Source of the DNA: Streptomyces sp. TRM49041
GTDB taxonomy: Bacteria; Actinomycetota; Actinomycetes; Streptomycetales; Streptomycetaceae
NCBI RefSeq assembly: GCF_008271805.1
Contig: NZ_VSRY01000103.1
Location: forward strand, 152,516 to 216,515
Length of the DNA: 64,000 bases
Direction: 5' to 3'
A program made the translations under genes and the position numbers. Positions 45,821 through 56,594 of the stretch are shown in pieces. The notes under the pieces were generated by a model. The model made no database searches and was not told the origin of the DNA. It saw only the letters and a program-made list of their open reading frames with translations. The stretch's first letter is position 1, and each line of letters opens with the position of its first letter.

Positions 45821-46234
45821 ATGGCTATCGACCTGGGCAACCCCGACGCCTCCTATGTCAGCTTCTGGCGCGAGCGGCACATGTGCACCCTGACGACGCT
45901 CCGCCCGGACGGCACCCCGCATGTCGTGGCGGTGGGCGTGACGTACGACCCGGAGGGCGGCGAGAAGGGCATCGCCCGGGTGATCACCAACAAGCACAGC
46001 AGGAAGGTGGCCAACGTCCTCGCCGCCGGCCCCGACGGCGCGCGTGTCGCGGTGTGCCAGGTGGACGTGGGGCGCTGGGCGACGCTGGAGGGGCGCGCGG
46101 TGGTCCGCACGGAGGCGGAGGCCGTCGCGGACGCCGTCGCGCGCTACGCGGAGCGGTACGGGCGCACGCCGTCGCCGAACCCGGACCGGGTGGTCATCGA
46201 GATCGCCCTCACGCGCGCGATGGGCCGGGCCTGA
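45821..46234 (+). CDS. PPOX-fold F420-/flavin-binding protein
   Basis: 137 residues. SFWRERHMCTLTTLRPDGTPHVVAVGVTY, HSRKVANVLA and RVAVCQVDVGRWATLEGRAVV are typical of the split-barrel pyridoxamine 5'-phosphate oxidase superfamily, F420-binding branch of actinobacteria. It probably reduces or binds an unknown substrate. Divergent from clpB; the HAIR element lies 39 bases upstream, so it may be affected by HspR. Confidence 0.85.
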   Translation: MAIDLGNPDASYVSFWRERHMCTLTTLRPDGTPHVVAVGVTYDPEGGEKGIARVITNKHSRKVANVLAAGPDGARVAVCQVDVGRWATLEGRAVVRTEAEAVADAVARYAERYGRTPSPNPDRVVIEIALTRAMGRA

Positions 46235-46257
46235 CGGGCTGTCGGCCGCACGCGCAG

Positions 46258-46302
46258 CACAGCGGCGCCATCGTGTTTCAGGTCCACGATGACGCCGCTG
46301 TG
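46258..46302. terminator. bidirectional terminator
   Basis: 18-base arms (46258-46275 and 46285-46302) with a single mismatch, between the convergent PPOX gene and the small Rieske-like gene. Confidence 0.8.
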
Positions 46303-46344
46303 TGGGGGAAGCGTCCGAGCGATCTACAACGACGGGGGAATCGC

Positions 46345-46662
46345 TCAGGCGCTGCGGGGGGTGGCGGTGGTGGTCTCGGCATCGACCAACTGGTGGTCGC
46401 GCTGGTCCAGGTTGACGAAAATCATTCCGTAGCGAATGGCGCAGCGGACGGGCTGCGGCGCGCCGCGGGGCCTGCGGAGGCACCGGTAGGCGCGGATGTC
46501 CTCGTCGTCACCGCGGGTGATGACGATCGGCTCACCGAAGAGGGTGACCATCAACGAATCGCCACCCTGGGGCACCGCGGTGACGAGGTCGATGAAGTGC
46601 CACCCGGAGCGGTAGGCGGACGCCATCTCACGGCGGAATCGGGAGTCGTCGGGAACGTTCAC
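46345..46662 (-). CDS. Rieske-like small protein lacking both His ligands
   Basis: 105 residues from GTG 46662, which overlaps the stop of the repeat-peptide gene by four bases. YRSGWHFIDLVTAVPQGG, VTLFGEPIVITRGDD and IRAYRCLRRPRGAP recall the N-terminal Rieske domain of ring-hydroxylating oxygenases (CPHRGAP). The first cluster motif is C61-x-R63 in place of CxH and the second is C74-x-x-R77 in place of CxxH, with 10 residues between instead of 15-17. So the Cys are kept and both His are Arg; a [2Fe-2S] Rieske centre is unlikely to form. The relation is my inference from the pattern. Its obligate partner seems to be the repeat peptide upstream. Confidence 0.6.
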   Translation of the reverse strand: MNVPDDSRFRREMASAYRSGWHFIDLVTAVPQGGDSLMVTLFGEPIVITRGDDEDIRAYRCLRRPRGAPQPVRCAIRYGMIFVNLDQRDHQLVDAETTTATPRSA

Positions 46663-46931
46663 GCGGCGCCACCCGCGGGCGCGGTCTCCCATGTCGGCTC
46701 ACCGAAGGTTCCCGGAGCGATCTCCCAGGTGGGCTCTCCCACGCTCGCGGGCGCGGCCTCCCAAGTGGGTTCGCGCGGGCTCGCGGGCGCGGCCTCCCAC
46801 GTGGGCTCGCCTGCGACGACACTGCCGGCGGCGGCAATCTCCCACGTCGGCTCCCCGCTGGCTGCGACGACACCCAGCGTGGCCGCCGCAGCGACAGCTA
46901 TGGCGCTAAGTGCACGAACCATCCTGGTCAT
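46659..46931 (-). CDS. exported peptide with five EPTWE repeats
   Basis: 90 residues from ATG 46931, with AGGTGGAGAT eight bases upstream. Residues 1-24 are a signal-peptide-like segment (MTRMVRALSAIAVAAAATLG). The rest is five copies of (G/R)EPTWE at residues 26-31, 41-46, 53-58, 65-70 and 77-82; the last four are exactly 12 residues apart, with A-P-A/G-rich spacers. Every repeat keeps E, P, T, W and E. The DNA is a 36-base tandem repeat. It overlaps the Rieske-like gene and is divergent from the LuxR gene. The look is that of a secreted peptide or a multi-core precursor of a modified peptide; no such family is known to me with this motif. Confidence 0.7.
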   Translation of the reverse strand: MTRMVRALSAIAVAAAATLGVVAASGEPTWEIAAAGSVVAGEPTWEAAPASPREPTWEAAPASVGEPTWEIAPGTFGEPTWETAPAGGAA

Positions 46932-47059
46932 GGACGATCTCCACCTCTTTTTGTCCTTACCTCCTCCCCCGCGCTTATGACGATGGCTCACTCCGAACGC
47001 TTCCACCAGCCAGTACAGGCATCATGTTCCTGAAATGCAGGACCCTGAGGGGGGTGCAA

Positions 47060-48106
47060 ATGCGGCCAAAGGTGGACAATCCGGAAACCGGGCACAGTCA
47101 TGACGAGCTGTGCGAAGCCGGAAAGCACCTGTACGCGGCCGCCCTGCGCGCCGGCCGGATAGCCCGCTGCGAGATCGACGCGGCGCCATGCTTGATCGAC
47201 CTCGCCCTGCTGCATCCGGATCCGGACGATCCGCAGTGGCTGCGGCCCGTCCCGCCGTCCATCGCCCTCAACCAGCTGATACACCCCATCGAGCGGGAGA
47301 TCCAGCAGCGCAGACAGCGCGCACTGTCGTTGGCCGATGCATTCGAGCCGTTCATGACCATCACCACAGCGGCCCCTCCTGCCACCCAGGCGATCAACGT
47401 CCTGGAGGGTCTCGCGGTCATCAACGCCGAACTGGACCGGGTGATGGACGAGTGCTCGGTGGAGCTGCTCACCGTCCAGCCGGGCAGTGGGCGCCGCCCC
47501 GAGACTGTCAAGGCCGGGCTCCGCCGTGTGGAGCCTCTGCTGGGCCGCGGTGTCCAAATGCGGACCCTGTACCAGCACACGGCCCGGCACCACTCGGCGA
47601 CTATGGGCTACGTCGAGCGGATCTCACCGTACGGGCTGGAGGTCCGCACCCTCGAGGAGATCATCGACCGGCTGATCATCGTCGACCGGAAGGTCGCCTT
47701 CATCCCGGCGCGGAGTGACCGTCAGGTGGCCCTGGAGCTGCGCCACGAGGGGCTCGTGCAGTACCTGGTGGGGGTCTTCGAGCAGTTCTGGCTGCACGGC
47801 ATCCCGTGGGACGAGGAGATCGTCACATACGCCCCCGCCCACAACGGCATAAGCGGCATCCAGCGCTCCATCGCCAAGCTCCTCGTCGAGGGCCATGTGG
47901 ACGAGGCCATCGCCCGCCGCCTCGGCATGAACGTCCGCACCTGCCGGGCCCACATCGCGAAGCTGGCCTCCACGCTCGGCAGCGGCAGCCGTGCCCAGCT
48001 CGGCTACCTCATCGCCCGCTCCGGGATTCTCGACCAGGAGCAGGACATCCCGCAGCCACAGCCGCAGCCGGGCGCCGACCAGGAGCAGCTGCGCGGCCAC
48101 GACTGA
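47060..48106 (+). CDS. LuxR-family (GerE HTH) regulator
   Basis: 348 residues from ATG 47060, with GAGGGGGGTGCAA upstream; ATG 47024 is less likely. The C-terminal helix-turn-helix (QRSIAKLLVEGHVDEAIARRLGM, then RTCRAHIAKLAS) is of LuxR/GerE type; the N-terminal 250 residues are helical and not a receiver domain. The sequence ISPYGLEVRTLEEIIDRLIIVDRKVAFIP is shared by orphan LuxR regulators seen near Streptomyces peptide loci. It is divergent from the EPTWE peptide operon over 128 bases and probably controls it. Confidence 0.85.
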   Translation: MRPKVDNPETGHSHDELCEAGKHLYAAALRAGRIARCEIDAAPCLIDLALLHPDPDDPQWLRPVPPSIALNQLIHPIEREIQQRRQRALSLADAFEPFMTITTAAPPATQAINVLEGLAVINAELDRVMDECSVELLTVQPGSGRRPETVKAGLRRVEPLLGRGVQMRTLYQHTARHHSATMGYVERISPYGLEVRTLEEIIDRLIIVDRKVAFIPARSDRQVALELRHEGLVQYLVGVFEQFWLHGIPWDEEIVTYAPAHNGISGIQRSIAKLLVEGHVDEAIARRLGMNVRTCRAHIAKLASTLGSGSRAQLGYLIARSGILDQEQDIPQPQPQPGADQEQLRGHD

Positions 48107-48131
48107 CGGCCCGCCGGCGCGCGCGTCCCGG

Positions 48132-48798
48132 CTACGGCGCGTCGGGCACCCACGGGGCGACCTCGACCTCGCCGGTGTCGCCCAGGTCGATGGGGCCGTC
48201 GTGCGGGGCGACCGGCTGCGCGGGGGTGCCAGGGCCGGGGGCGACCCTCAGATAGGCGCCGCTGGTCGGCGGGACGTCCACGCGGGTCACGGTGTTGCGC
48301 CACAGCACCGAGGCCCGGGCCCGCTCGCCCGGCCGCACCGCGGCCGTGGAGGGGCGTGCGGTCCCGCCCGCCGCGCCCGTGCCGCGCCGTACGGTCACGT
48401 CCAGCTCCTCGTGCCGCCCGTCGAGCACGGCGACGTCCGGGTAGCCGCTCACCTCGAACGGCCGCGTCCCGCAGTTCTCCAGGAACACGGTCAGCGCGCG
48501 CAGGCCCATGGCGGCGTTCGTCGGCCCGAGCGTCACCCGCACACCGGACTCGGGGCAGGGTCCGGCCGGCTCCGGCGCCTCGGTCGGGTGCGGGGACGGG
48601 AGGGCCGAGGGCGGCGCGTACGAGGGCACCGGCACCGGGGAGTACCTCGGGCCGCGGCAGGGGCGTGGGCGGCGCCGGGGCGGCCTCCACGCTCCCGGCC
48701 GGGGCCCTCTCGGCCCCGCACCCCGTGACCCCCGCCATGAGCACCGCCGCCGACGCCACCGCGGCCGCCACGGCGGCCGGACTCCCCTTCGTACGCAT
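48132..48798 (-). CDS. DUF4232 lipoprotein (apparent frameshift)
   Basis: The start ATG at 48798 gives a lipoprotein signal (SPAAVAAAVASAAVLMAGVTGCGAE, lipobox VTGC) and a Pro-rich linker up to PTPLPRP, then an extra base near 48649-48655 shifts the frame; the DUF4232 domain (CPESGVRVTLGPTNAAMGLR, LTVFLENCGTRPFEVSGYPDV) continues in the next frame to 48132. Read as one, it is a membrane-anchored extracytoplasmic beta domain of unknown role. A one-base insertion or an assembly error in GC-rich sequence explains the break. Confidence 0.8.
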
Positions 48799-48828
48799 GC
48801 CCGGATCATCGCAGGCGGAAGGCACGCG

Positions 48829-48856
48829 GAAGGCCCCCTCCGAGGAGGGGGCCTTC
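48829..48856. terminator. terminator downstream of hspR
   Basis: GAAGGCCCCCTC (48829-48840) pairs perfectly with GAGGGGGCCTTC (48845-48856), 42 bases after the hspR stop. Confidence 0.85.
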
Positions 48857-48897
48857 ACAGGGCCCGCGTGCACCGTCCTGCGTGCACCGTCCCGCGT

Positions 48898-49353
48898 CTA
48901 CTCGCCGACGCCACGCTTCCTGCCGGGGCGCCACACAACCAACGCGCCGGTCTGCTGCACATCCTGATAGGGCACCAGGTCCCGCCGGTACGAGGCGTGT
49001 ACCTGGGCCTCGCGCTGACGCATCGCCGCCGCCGCGCCCTCGACCGCCGCCGACAGCTCGGCCACCCGGGCCTGGAGCGCGGCGACCTGGTTCTCCAGCT
49101 CGATGATGCGCTTGATTCCGGCCAGGTTGATGCCCTCGTCCTGCGACAGCTGCTGCACCTGCCGGAGCAGTTCGATGTCGCGGGCCGAGTAGCGCCGGCC
49201 CCGCCCGGCCGTGCGGTCCGGGGAGACCAGACCCAGCCGGTCGTACTGCCGCAGCGTCTGCGGGTGCAGTCCGCTGAGCTGAGCCGCCACCGAGATCACG
49301 TACACGGGTGTCTCGTCGGTCAGTTCGTACGGGTTGCGTCGGCGTCCGTCCAT
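48898..49353 (-). CDS. hspR: HspR heat-shock repressor
   Basis: 151 residues from ATG 49353. MerR helix-turn-helix (YVISVAAQLSGLHPQTLRQYDRLGLVSPDRT), then a coiled coil (ELENQVAALQARVAELSAAVEGAAAAM) for dimers. It represses the dnaK operon and clpB by binding HAIR elements, with DnaK as co-repressor in S. coelicolor. It is the last gene of the dnaK operon, 4 bases after dnaJ. Confidence 0.96.
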   Translation of the reverse strand: MDGRRRNPYELTDETPVYVISVAAQLSGLHPQTLRQYDRLGLVSPDRTAGRGRRYSARDIELLRQVQQLSQDEGINLAGIKRIIELENQVAALQARVAELSAAVEGAAAAMRQREAQVHASYRRDLVPYQDVQQTGALVVWRPGRKRGVGE

Positions 49354-49357
49354 TGCG

Positions 49358-50551
49358 TCAAGCCCCCTTCGCGGCCTGGAAGAGCTCCGCCCGCGGGTCC
49401 TCACCCACGGTCGCCTGGCGGTACGTCTCCAGGGCCTCGCGCGCCTTGTCGCCCAGGTCCTTCGGTACGGCGACCTCGACAGTGACCAGCAGGTCGCCGC
49501 GCGTACCGTCGTTGCGGGTGGCGCCCTTGCCACGGGCGCGCATCGTGCGGCCGTTGGGCGTGCCGGCCGGGATCTTCAGCGTGACCGGGGGTCCGCCGAG
49601 GGTCGGCACCTTGATCTCGCCGCCCAGGGCCGCCTCGGCGAACGAGACGGGCACCGTGACGGTGAGGTTGTCGCCCTTGCGGCCGAACACGGGGTGGGCG
49701 TCGACATGGACGACCACGTACAGGTCACCGGCCGGGCCGCCCCGCTCGCCGGGCGCGCCCTTGCCGCGCAGCCTGATCCGCTGCCCGTCGGAGACGCCCG
49801 CCGGAATGCGGACCTGCATGGTGCGCGACGACTTGGCGCGACCGCTGCCATGGCAGACCTCGCACGGGTCCTGGGCGATCAGGCCCCGGCCCTTGCAGTC
49901 CACGCACGGGTCGGTCAGCGAGAAGCCGCCGCCCGAGCCGCGCGACACCTGGCCCGTGCCGACGCACGTCGGGCAGACGCGCGGCGTGCCGTGCTTGTCG
50001 CCGGTGCCCGAACATGCCTGGCAGGGCTGCTGGCTGGACATGCGCAGCGGGACCGTGGCCCCGTCCACCGCCTCGGTGAAGCTGAGCGTCACCTCGGACT
50101 CGATGTCCTGGCCCCGGCGCGGCTGCGTACGGGCACCCGCGCCACCGCGGTTGAACAGCCCGCCGAACACATCGCCGAGCCCGCCGCCGAAGCCGCCCGG
50201 GCCGCCGCCCGCGCCACCCGCGCCACCCGGCGCGCCCTGGCCGCCGAAGAGGTCGCCCAGGTCGAAGTTGAACGTGCCGCCCGCGCCTCCGGGGCCGGGG
50301 CGGAAGCCGCCGTTGCCGAAGAGGGCGCGCGCCTCGTCGTACTCCTTGCGCTTCTTGGGGTCGCCGAGGACGTCGTTCGCCTCGGAGATCTCCTTGAAGC
50401 GCGCCTCCGCCTTGGCGTCGCCCTTGTTGGCGTCCGGATGGTACTCGCGGGCGAGCTTCCGGTACGCCTTCTTGATCTCGGCCTCGGTGGCGTCCTTGGG
50501 GACGCCGAGGACCTTGTAGTAGTCCTTCTCGACGAAGTCCTTCGTACTCAT
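49358..50551 (-). CDS. dnaJ: DnaJ co-chaperone
   Basis: 397 residues. J domain with the HPD motif (LAREYHPDANKGDAKAEARF), Gly/Phe-rich linker, four zinc-finger repeats (CQACSGTG, CPTCVGTG, CVDCKGRG, CEVCHGSG) and the C-terminal substrate-binding domain. Delivers clients to DnaK and triggers its ATPase. Confidence 0.97.
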   Translation of the reverse strand: MSTKDFVEKDYYKVLGVPKDATEAEIKKAYRKLAREYHPDANKGDAKAEARFKEISEANDVLGDPKKRKEYDEARALFGNGGFRPGPGGAGGTFNFDLGDLFGGQGAPGGAGGAGGGPGGFGGGLGDVFGGLFNRGGAGARTQPRRGQDIESEVTLSFTEAVDGATVPLRMSSQQPCQACSGTGDKHGTPRVCPTCVGTGQVSRGSGGGFSLTDPCVDCKGRGLIAQDPCEVCHGSGRAKSSRTMQVRIPAGVSDGQRIRLRGKGAPGERGGPAGDLYVVVHVDAHPVFGRKGDNLTVTVPVSFAEAALGGEIKVPTLGGPPVTLKIPAGTPNGRTMRARGKGATRNDGTRGDLLVTVEVAVPKDLGDKAREALETYRQATVGEDPRAELFQAAKGA

Positions 50552-50626
50552 CGACGTCCCTCCTCCCGGACGATCACTGCGTCAGCGCCGGGGCCGGCGG
50601 TCCACGGACCGCCGACCCTCCGGCTG

Positions 50627-53232
<2,606 letters not shown>

Positions 53233-53330
53233 TTATCTCGGTCTTATGCGCAACGCGACGCGACGCGCCGGGCATGACCTGCAACATACCCCTATCGTTC
53301 CGGACAAAAGACACACTTCAAGCGACCGTA

Positions 53331-53440
53331 GCGACTTCCTGCGACCCCTGGCGACCCCTGGCGACTTCTTGCGACCCCTGGCGACTTCTTGCGACCCCTA
53401 GTGACTCCTTGCGACCTCTAGCGACCTCTAGCGACCACCT
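53331..53440. repeat. eleven phased 10-base repeats
   Basis: Eleven consecutive decamers, nearly all of the form GCGAC(C/T)(C/T)CT(N), such as GCGACCCCTG and GCGACTTCTT, starting at 53331, 53341, 53351 and so on to 53431. The period is exactly one DNA helical turn. They lie between the dnaK promoter and the sugar transferase start at 53463. Confidence 0.9.
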
Positions 53441-53462
53441 CGGAACGGTCAGGTGTCTGCCC

Positions 53463-54011
53463 ATGCACCCCAAGCGCGTCCTGGATCTGACCCTCGGCTC
53501 GACACTGCTGCTCCTGGCCGCCCCGGCCCTGGCGGCGGCCGCCGCCGTCACCGCACTACGGCGTCCGCCCGGCGGCGTGCTCGTACGGGAGCCGAGGGCC
53601 GGCCTGGACGGCCGCCCCTTCCTCCTGCGCACCCTGCCCGTCCGCCGCCTCCGGCTCGACACACTCTCCCGGCTGCCCCATGTCGTACGGGGCGAGATGT
53701 CGCTCGTCGGCCCGGCACCGCTCCCGCCGGGCGCCCCCGGCGAGGACGCGCCCTGGCGGCGCCGCGTACGGCCCGGACTCACCGGCCTGGCTCAGGTGCG
53801 GCGCGGTTCGGGGCTGCCGTGGGAGGAGCCGTTGATGCTGGACCAGCACTATGTGGAGCACCATTGGTTGGGGCTGGACGTCCACCTGCTCCTCCGCACC
53901 CCGGGGGCGCTGCGCACGGCTCGCCGTGAAGCCGCCGGTCAGCCCGGCGCCGGTCAGGCTCACCTGAGCGACACAGATCACCGCGTGCGCGGCTACAGTG
54001 CGGCGGAATAA
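53463..54011 (+). CDS. small sugar-phosphate transferase (polyisoprenyl-phosphate type)
   Basis: 182 residues. An N-terminal TM (VLDLTLGSTLLLLAAPALAAA), then REPRAGLDGRPFLLRTLPVR, LSRLPHVVRGEMSLVGPAPLP and RPGLTGLAQVRRGSG follow the order of the bacterial sugar transferase family (DELPQL-NVL-GDMSLVGPRP type). It would move a sugar phosphate onto undecaprenyl phosphate to start polysaccharide or cell-wall glycan synthesis. No glycan cluster is adjacent. It is short compared with full WcaJ-type proteins but has the catalytic core. Confidence 0.85.
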   Translation: MHPKRVLDLTLGSTLLLLAAPALAAAAAVTALRRPPGGVLVREPRAGLDGRPFLLRTLPVRRLRLDTLSRLPHVVRGEMSLVGPAPLPPGAPGEDAPWRRRVRPGLTGLAQVRRGSGLPWEEPLMLDQHYVEHHWLGLDVHLLLRTPGALRTARREAAGQPGAGQAHLSDTDHRVRGYSAAE

Positions 54012-54106
54012 CTGGGTACGCTCAGCACCGAACCCAATAAGTTACCGCTTAGTAGTCCCGGATCCAGCGGTCCGGGATCCCCGCCTCGCAGGCCCGAGGA
54101 GCCCTC

Positions 54107-56422
54107 ATGCAACTCGCCGCGATCATTGTGTCGCTGACCCTGACCGTGGTCGGCGTTGCGCTCTTTGCCCGAGCGATCGCGAATATCTACCGGTTCGTGA
54201 AGCTGGGCCAGCCGGTCCCGGCCGGTAGCCGTACCGACGACTGGAAGGCGCGCACCGTCACGGTGGTCCGGGAGTTCCTGGGCCACACCCGGATGAACCG
54301 CTGGGGAATCGTCGGCTTCGCACACTGGTTCGTCGCGGTCGGCTTCCTGACGCTGCCGCCGACCCTGGCCCAGGCGTACGGCCAGCTCTTCCAGGCCGAC
54401 TGGACGCTGCCGGTCATCGGCGGCTTCCTGCCGTTCGAGATGTACATCGAGTTCATCGGCCTGATGACGGTGGTCGGCATCGCCACGCTCATGGTGATCC
54501 GGCTGCTGAGCCTGCCCTCGCGGGCGGGCCGCAAGTCGCGCTTCGCGGGCTCGAAGGCCTGGCAGGCGTACTTCGTCGAGTACGTCATCCTCACGATCGG
54601 CCTCGCGATCCTCGCCCTGCGCGGCCTCGAAGGCGCGATCCACCACGTGGGCTCGTACGAGGCGGCGTACTTCGTCTCGTACCCGCTCGTCCTCGCCCTG
54701 AAGGGCCTGAGCGTCGGCACGCTGCAGACCGCGATCTACTTCACGGCGATGGTGAAGATCAGCGTCTCCCTGATCTGGATGATCACGGTCTCGCTCAACA
54801 CCAACATGGGTGTGGCCTGGCACCGCTTCCTCGGCTTCCCGAACATCTTCTTCAAGCGGAACGCGGACGGCGAGACGGCCCTGGGCGCCCTCCAGCCGAT
54901 GACCTCCGGCGGCAAGGAGATCGACTTCGAGACGGTCTTCGACGACGAGGAGGGCGCCGAGGAGACCGTCTTCGGTGTCTCCCAGGTCGAGCACTTCTCC
55001 TGGAAGGGCATCCTCGACTTCGCCACCTGCACCGAGTGCGGCCGCTGCCAGTCGCAGTGCCCCGCCTGGAACACGGGCAAGCCGCTCTCCCCGAAGCTCC
55101 TGATCATGTCGCTGCGCGACCACGCGCACGCGAAGGCGCCTTACCTGCTCGCGGGCGGCGGCAAGACGATGGAGGGCGAGGAGAAGGGCTCCGAGGAGCA
55201 GCTGAAGGACGTCCCCGCGTCGGCCCTGGCCGAGGCCGAGCGCCCGCTCATCGGCACCGCCGAGGAGAACGGCGTCATCGACCCGGACGTGCTGTGGTCC
55301 TGCACCACCTGCGGTGCGTGCGTGGAGCAGTGCCCGGTCGACATCGAGCACGTCGACCACATCGTCGACATGCGCCGCTACCAGGTGATGATCGAGTCGT
55401 CGTTCCCGTCCGAGGCGGGCACGATGCTCAAGAACCTGGAGAAGAAGGGCAACCCCTGGGGCCTGGCCAAGAAGCAGCGCGTGGAGTGGACCAAGGAGGT
55501 CGACTTCGAGGTCCCGATCGTCGGCAAGGACATCGAGGACCTGTCGGAGATCGACTACCTGTACTGGGTCGGCTGCGCCGGCGCCCTGGAGGACCGGGCC
55601 AAGAAGACCACGAAGGCCTTCGCGGAGCTGCTCCACATGGCGGGCGTCAAGTTCGCCATCATGGGCGGCGACGAGAAGTGCACCGGTGACTCCGCCCGCC
55701 GCCTGGGCAACGAGCCGCTGTTCCAGCAGCTCGGCCAGGAGAACGTCGCGATGCTGAACATGGCCTTCGGTGAGACTGACGACGACAGCGGCTCCGCCGC
55801 GGGCTCGGACGAGTCGACTCGTAGGCCGAAGTCGAAGAAGAAAATCGTCGCGACCTGCCCGCACTGCTTCAACACGATCGCGAACGAGTACCCGCAGCTG
55901 GGAGGCGAGTTCGAGGTCATCCACCACACGCAGCTGCTCCAGCACCTGATCGACGAGGGCCGGCTGACCCCGGTGACCCCGGTCGACGGCCTGATCACGT
56001 ACCACGACCCGTGCTACCTGGGCCGTCACAACAAGGTCTACACGCCGCCGCGCGAGATCATGTCCGCCGTCCCCGGCCTGCGCCAGCAGGAGATGCACCG
56101 CCACAAGGAGCGCGGCTTCTGCTGCGGCGCCGGCGGCGCGCGTATGTGGATGGAGGAGCGCATCGGCAAGCGCATCAACACCGAGCGCGTGGACGAGGCG
56201 CTGTCGCTGAACCCGGACATCGTCTCGACCGCCTGCCCGTTCTGCCTCGTCATGCTGTCGGACTCGGTGAACGGCAAGAAGAACGAAGGCGCGGCGAAGG
56301 AGTCGCTCACGGTCGTGGACGTGGCGCAGCTGCTGCTGGAGTCGGTGAAGAAGCCGGTGTCCCCGGAAGCCCCGGAGGAGGGCACGGCGGACGCCGAACC
56401 GGAGCCCGAGCCCGCGAAGTAA
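54107..56422 (+). CDS. membrane Fe-S reductase (heterodisulfide-reductase-like)
   Basis: 771 residues. Five or so TM helices in the first 240 residues; two 4Fe-4S clusters with CTECGRCQSQCPAWNTG and CTTCGACVEQCPVDIEH; two CCG domains with YWVGCAGALEDR / DEKCTGDSARRLG and YHDPCYLGRHNKVY / GFCCGAGG. It is a quinone-linked or NADH-independent electron-transfer protein of the HdrD/GlpC kind, common next to dnaK in Streptomyces. Electron donor and acceptor are not known. Confidence 0.93.
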   Translation: MQLAAIIVSLTLTVVGVALFARAIANIYRFVKLGQPVPAGSRTDDWKARTVTVVREFLGHTRMNRWGIVGFAHWFVAVGFLTLPPTLAQAYGQLFQADWTLPVIGGFLPFEMYIEFIGLMTVVGIATLMVIRLLSLPSRAGRKSRFAGSKAWQAYFVEYVILTIGLAILALRGLEGAIHHVGSYEAAYFVSYPLVLALKGLSVGTLQTAIYFTAMVKISVSLIWMITVSLNTNMGVAWHRFLGFPNIFFKRNADGETALGALQPMTSGGKEIDFETVFDDEEGAEETVFGVSQVEHFSWKGILDFATCTECGRCQSQCPAWNTGKPLSPKLLIMSLRDHAHAKAPYLLAGGGKTMEGEEKGSEEQLKDVPASALAEAERPLIGTAEENGVIDPDVLWSCTTCGACVEQCPVDIEHVDHIVDMRRYQVMIESSFPSEAGTMLKNLEKKGNPWGLAKKQRVEWTKEVDFEVPIVGKDIEDLSEIDYLYWVGCAGALEDRAKKTTKAFAELLHMAGVKFAIMGGDEKCTGDSARRLGNEPLFQQLGQENVAMLNMAFGETDDDSGSAAGSDESTRRPKSKKKIVATCPHCFNTIANEYPQLGGEFEVIHHTQLLQHLIDEGRLTPVTPVDGLITYHDPCYLGRHNKVYTPPREIMSAVPGLRQQEMHRHKERGFCCGAGGARMWMEERIGKRINTERVDEALSLNPDIVSTACPFCLVMLSDSVNGKKNEGAAKESLTVVDVAQLLLESVKKPVSPEAPEEGTADAEPEPEPAK

Positions 56423-56438
56423 CACACGCGTCGCACGA

Positions 56439-56479
56439 CGAACGGCCGGACCTGCCCCGGGGGCGGGCCCGGCCGTTCG
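56439..56479 (+). terminator. terminator of the Fe-S gene
   Basis: CGAACGGCCGG (56439-56449) pairs with CCGGCCGTTCG (56469-56479); inner GC pairs extend it. Confidence 0.8.
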
Positions 56480-56594
56480 CCTGTCCGGGGCACCAGGTCG
56501 GCTCCCCTAGGGGATGTCACAGCTCAGCAGCAAATGAAGGGGCGTCACCCGGCCGCGTGCGCCCCCACGCGCCGGACCAGGTACGTTCGTTGAT

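Noticed and set aside
46659..46931. EPTWE peptide as a plain low-complexity linker or a shadow of a plus-strand gene
   Set aside because: The plus-strand frames here have no ribosome site or motif, while the minus-strand frame has a ribosome site, a signal-like start and a strictly kept repeat, so I kept it as a real gene.
53331..53440. Decamer array considered as a CRISPR array
   Set aside because: Repeats are contiguous with no spacers, too short, and there are no cas genes.
53993..56425. An 810-codon minus-strand frame opposite the Fe-S reductase
   Set aside because: Low-complexity Leu/Arg/Gly/Asp sequence typical of an antisense shadow; the plus-strand gene has clear Fe-S motifs.
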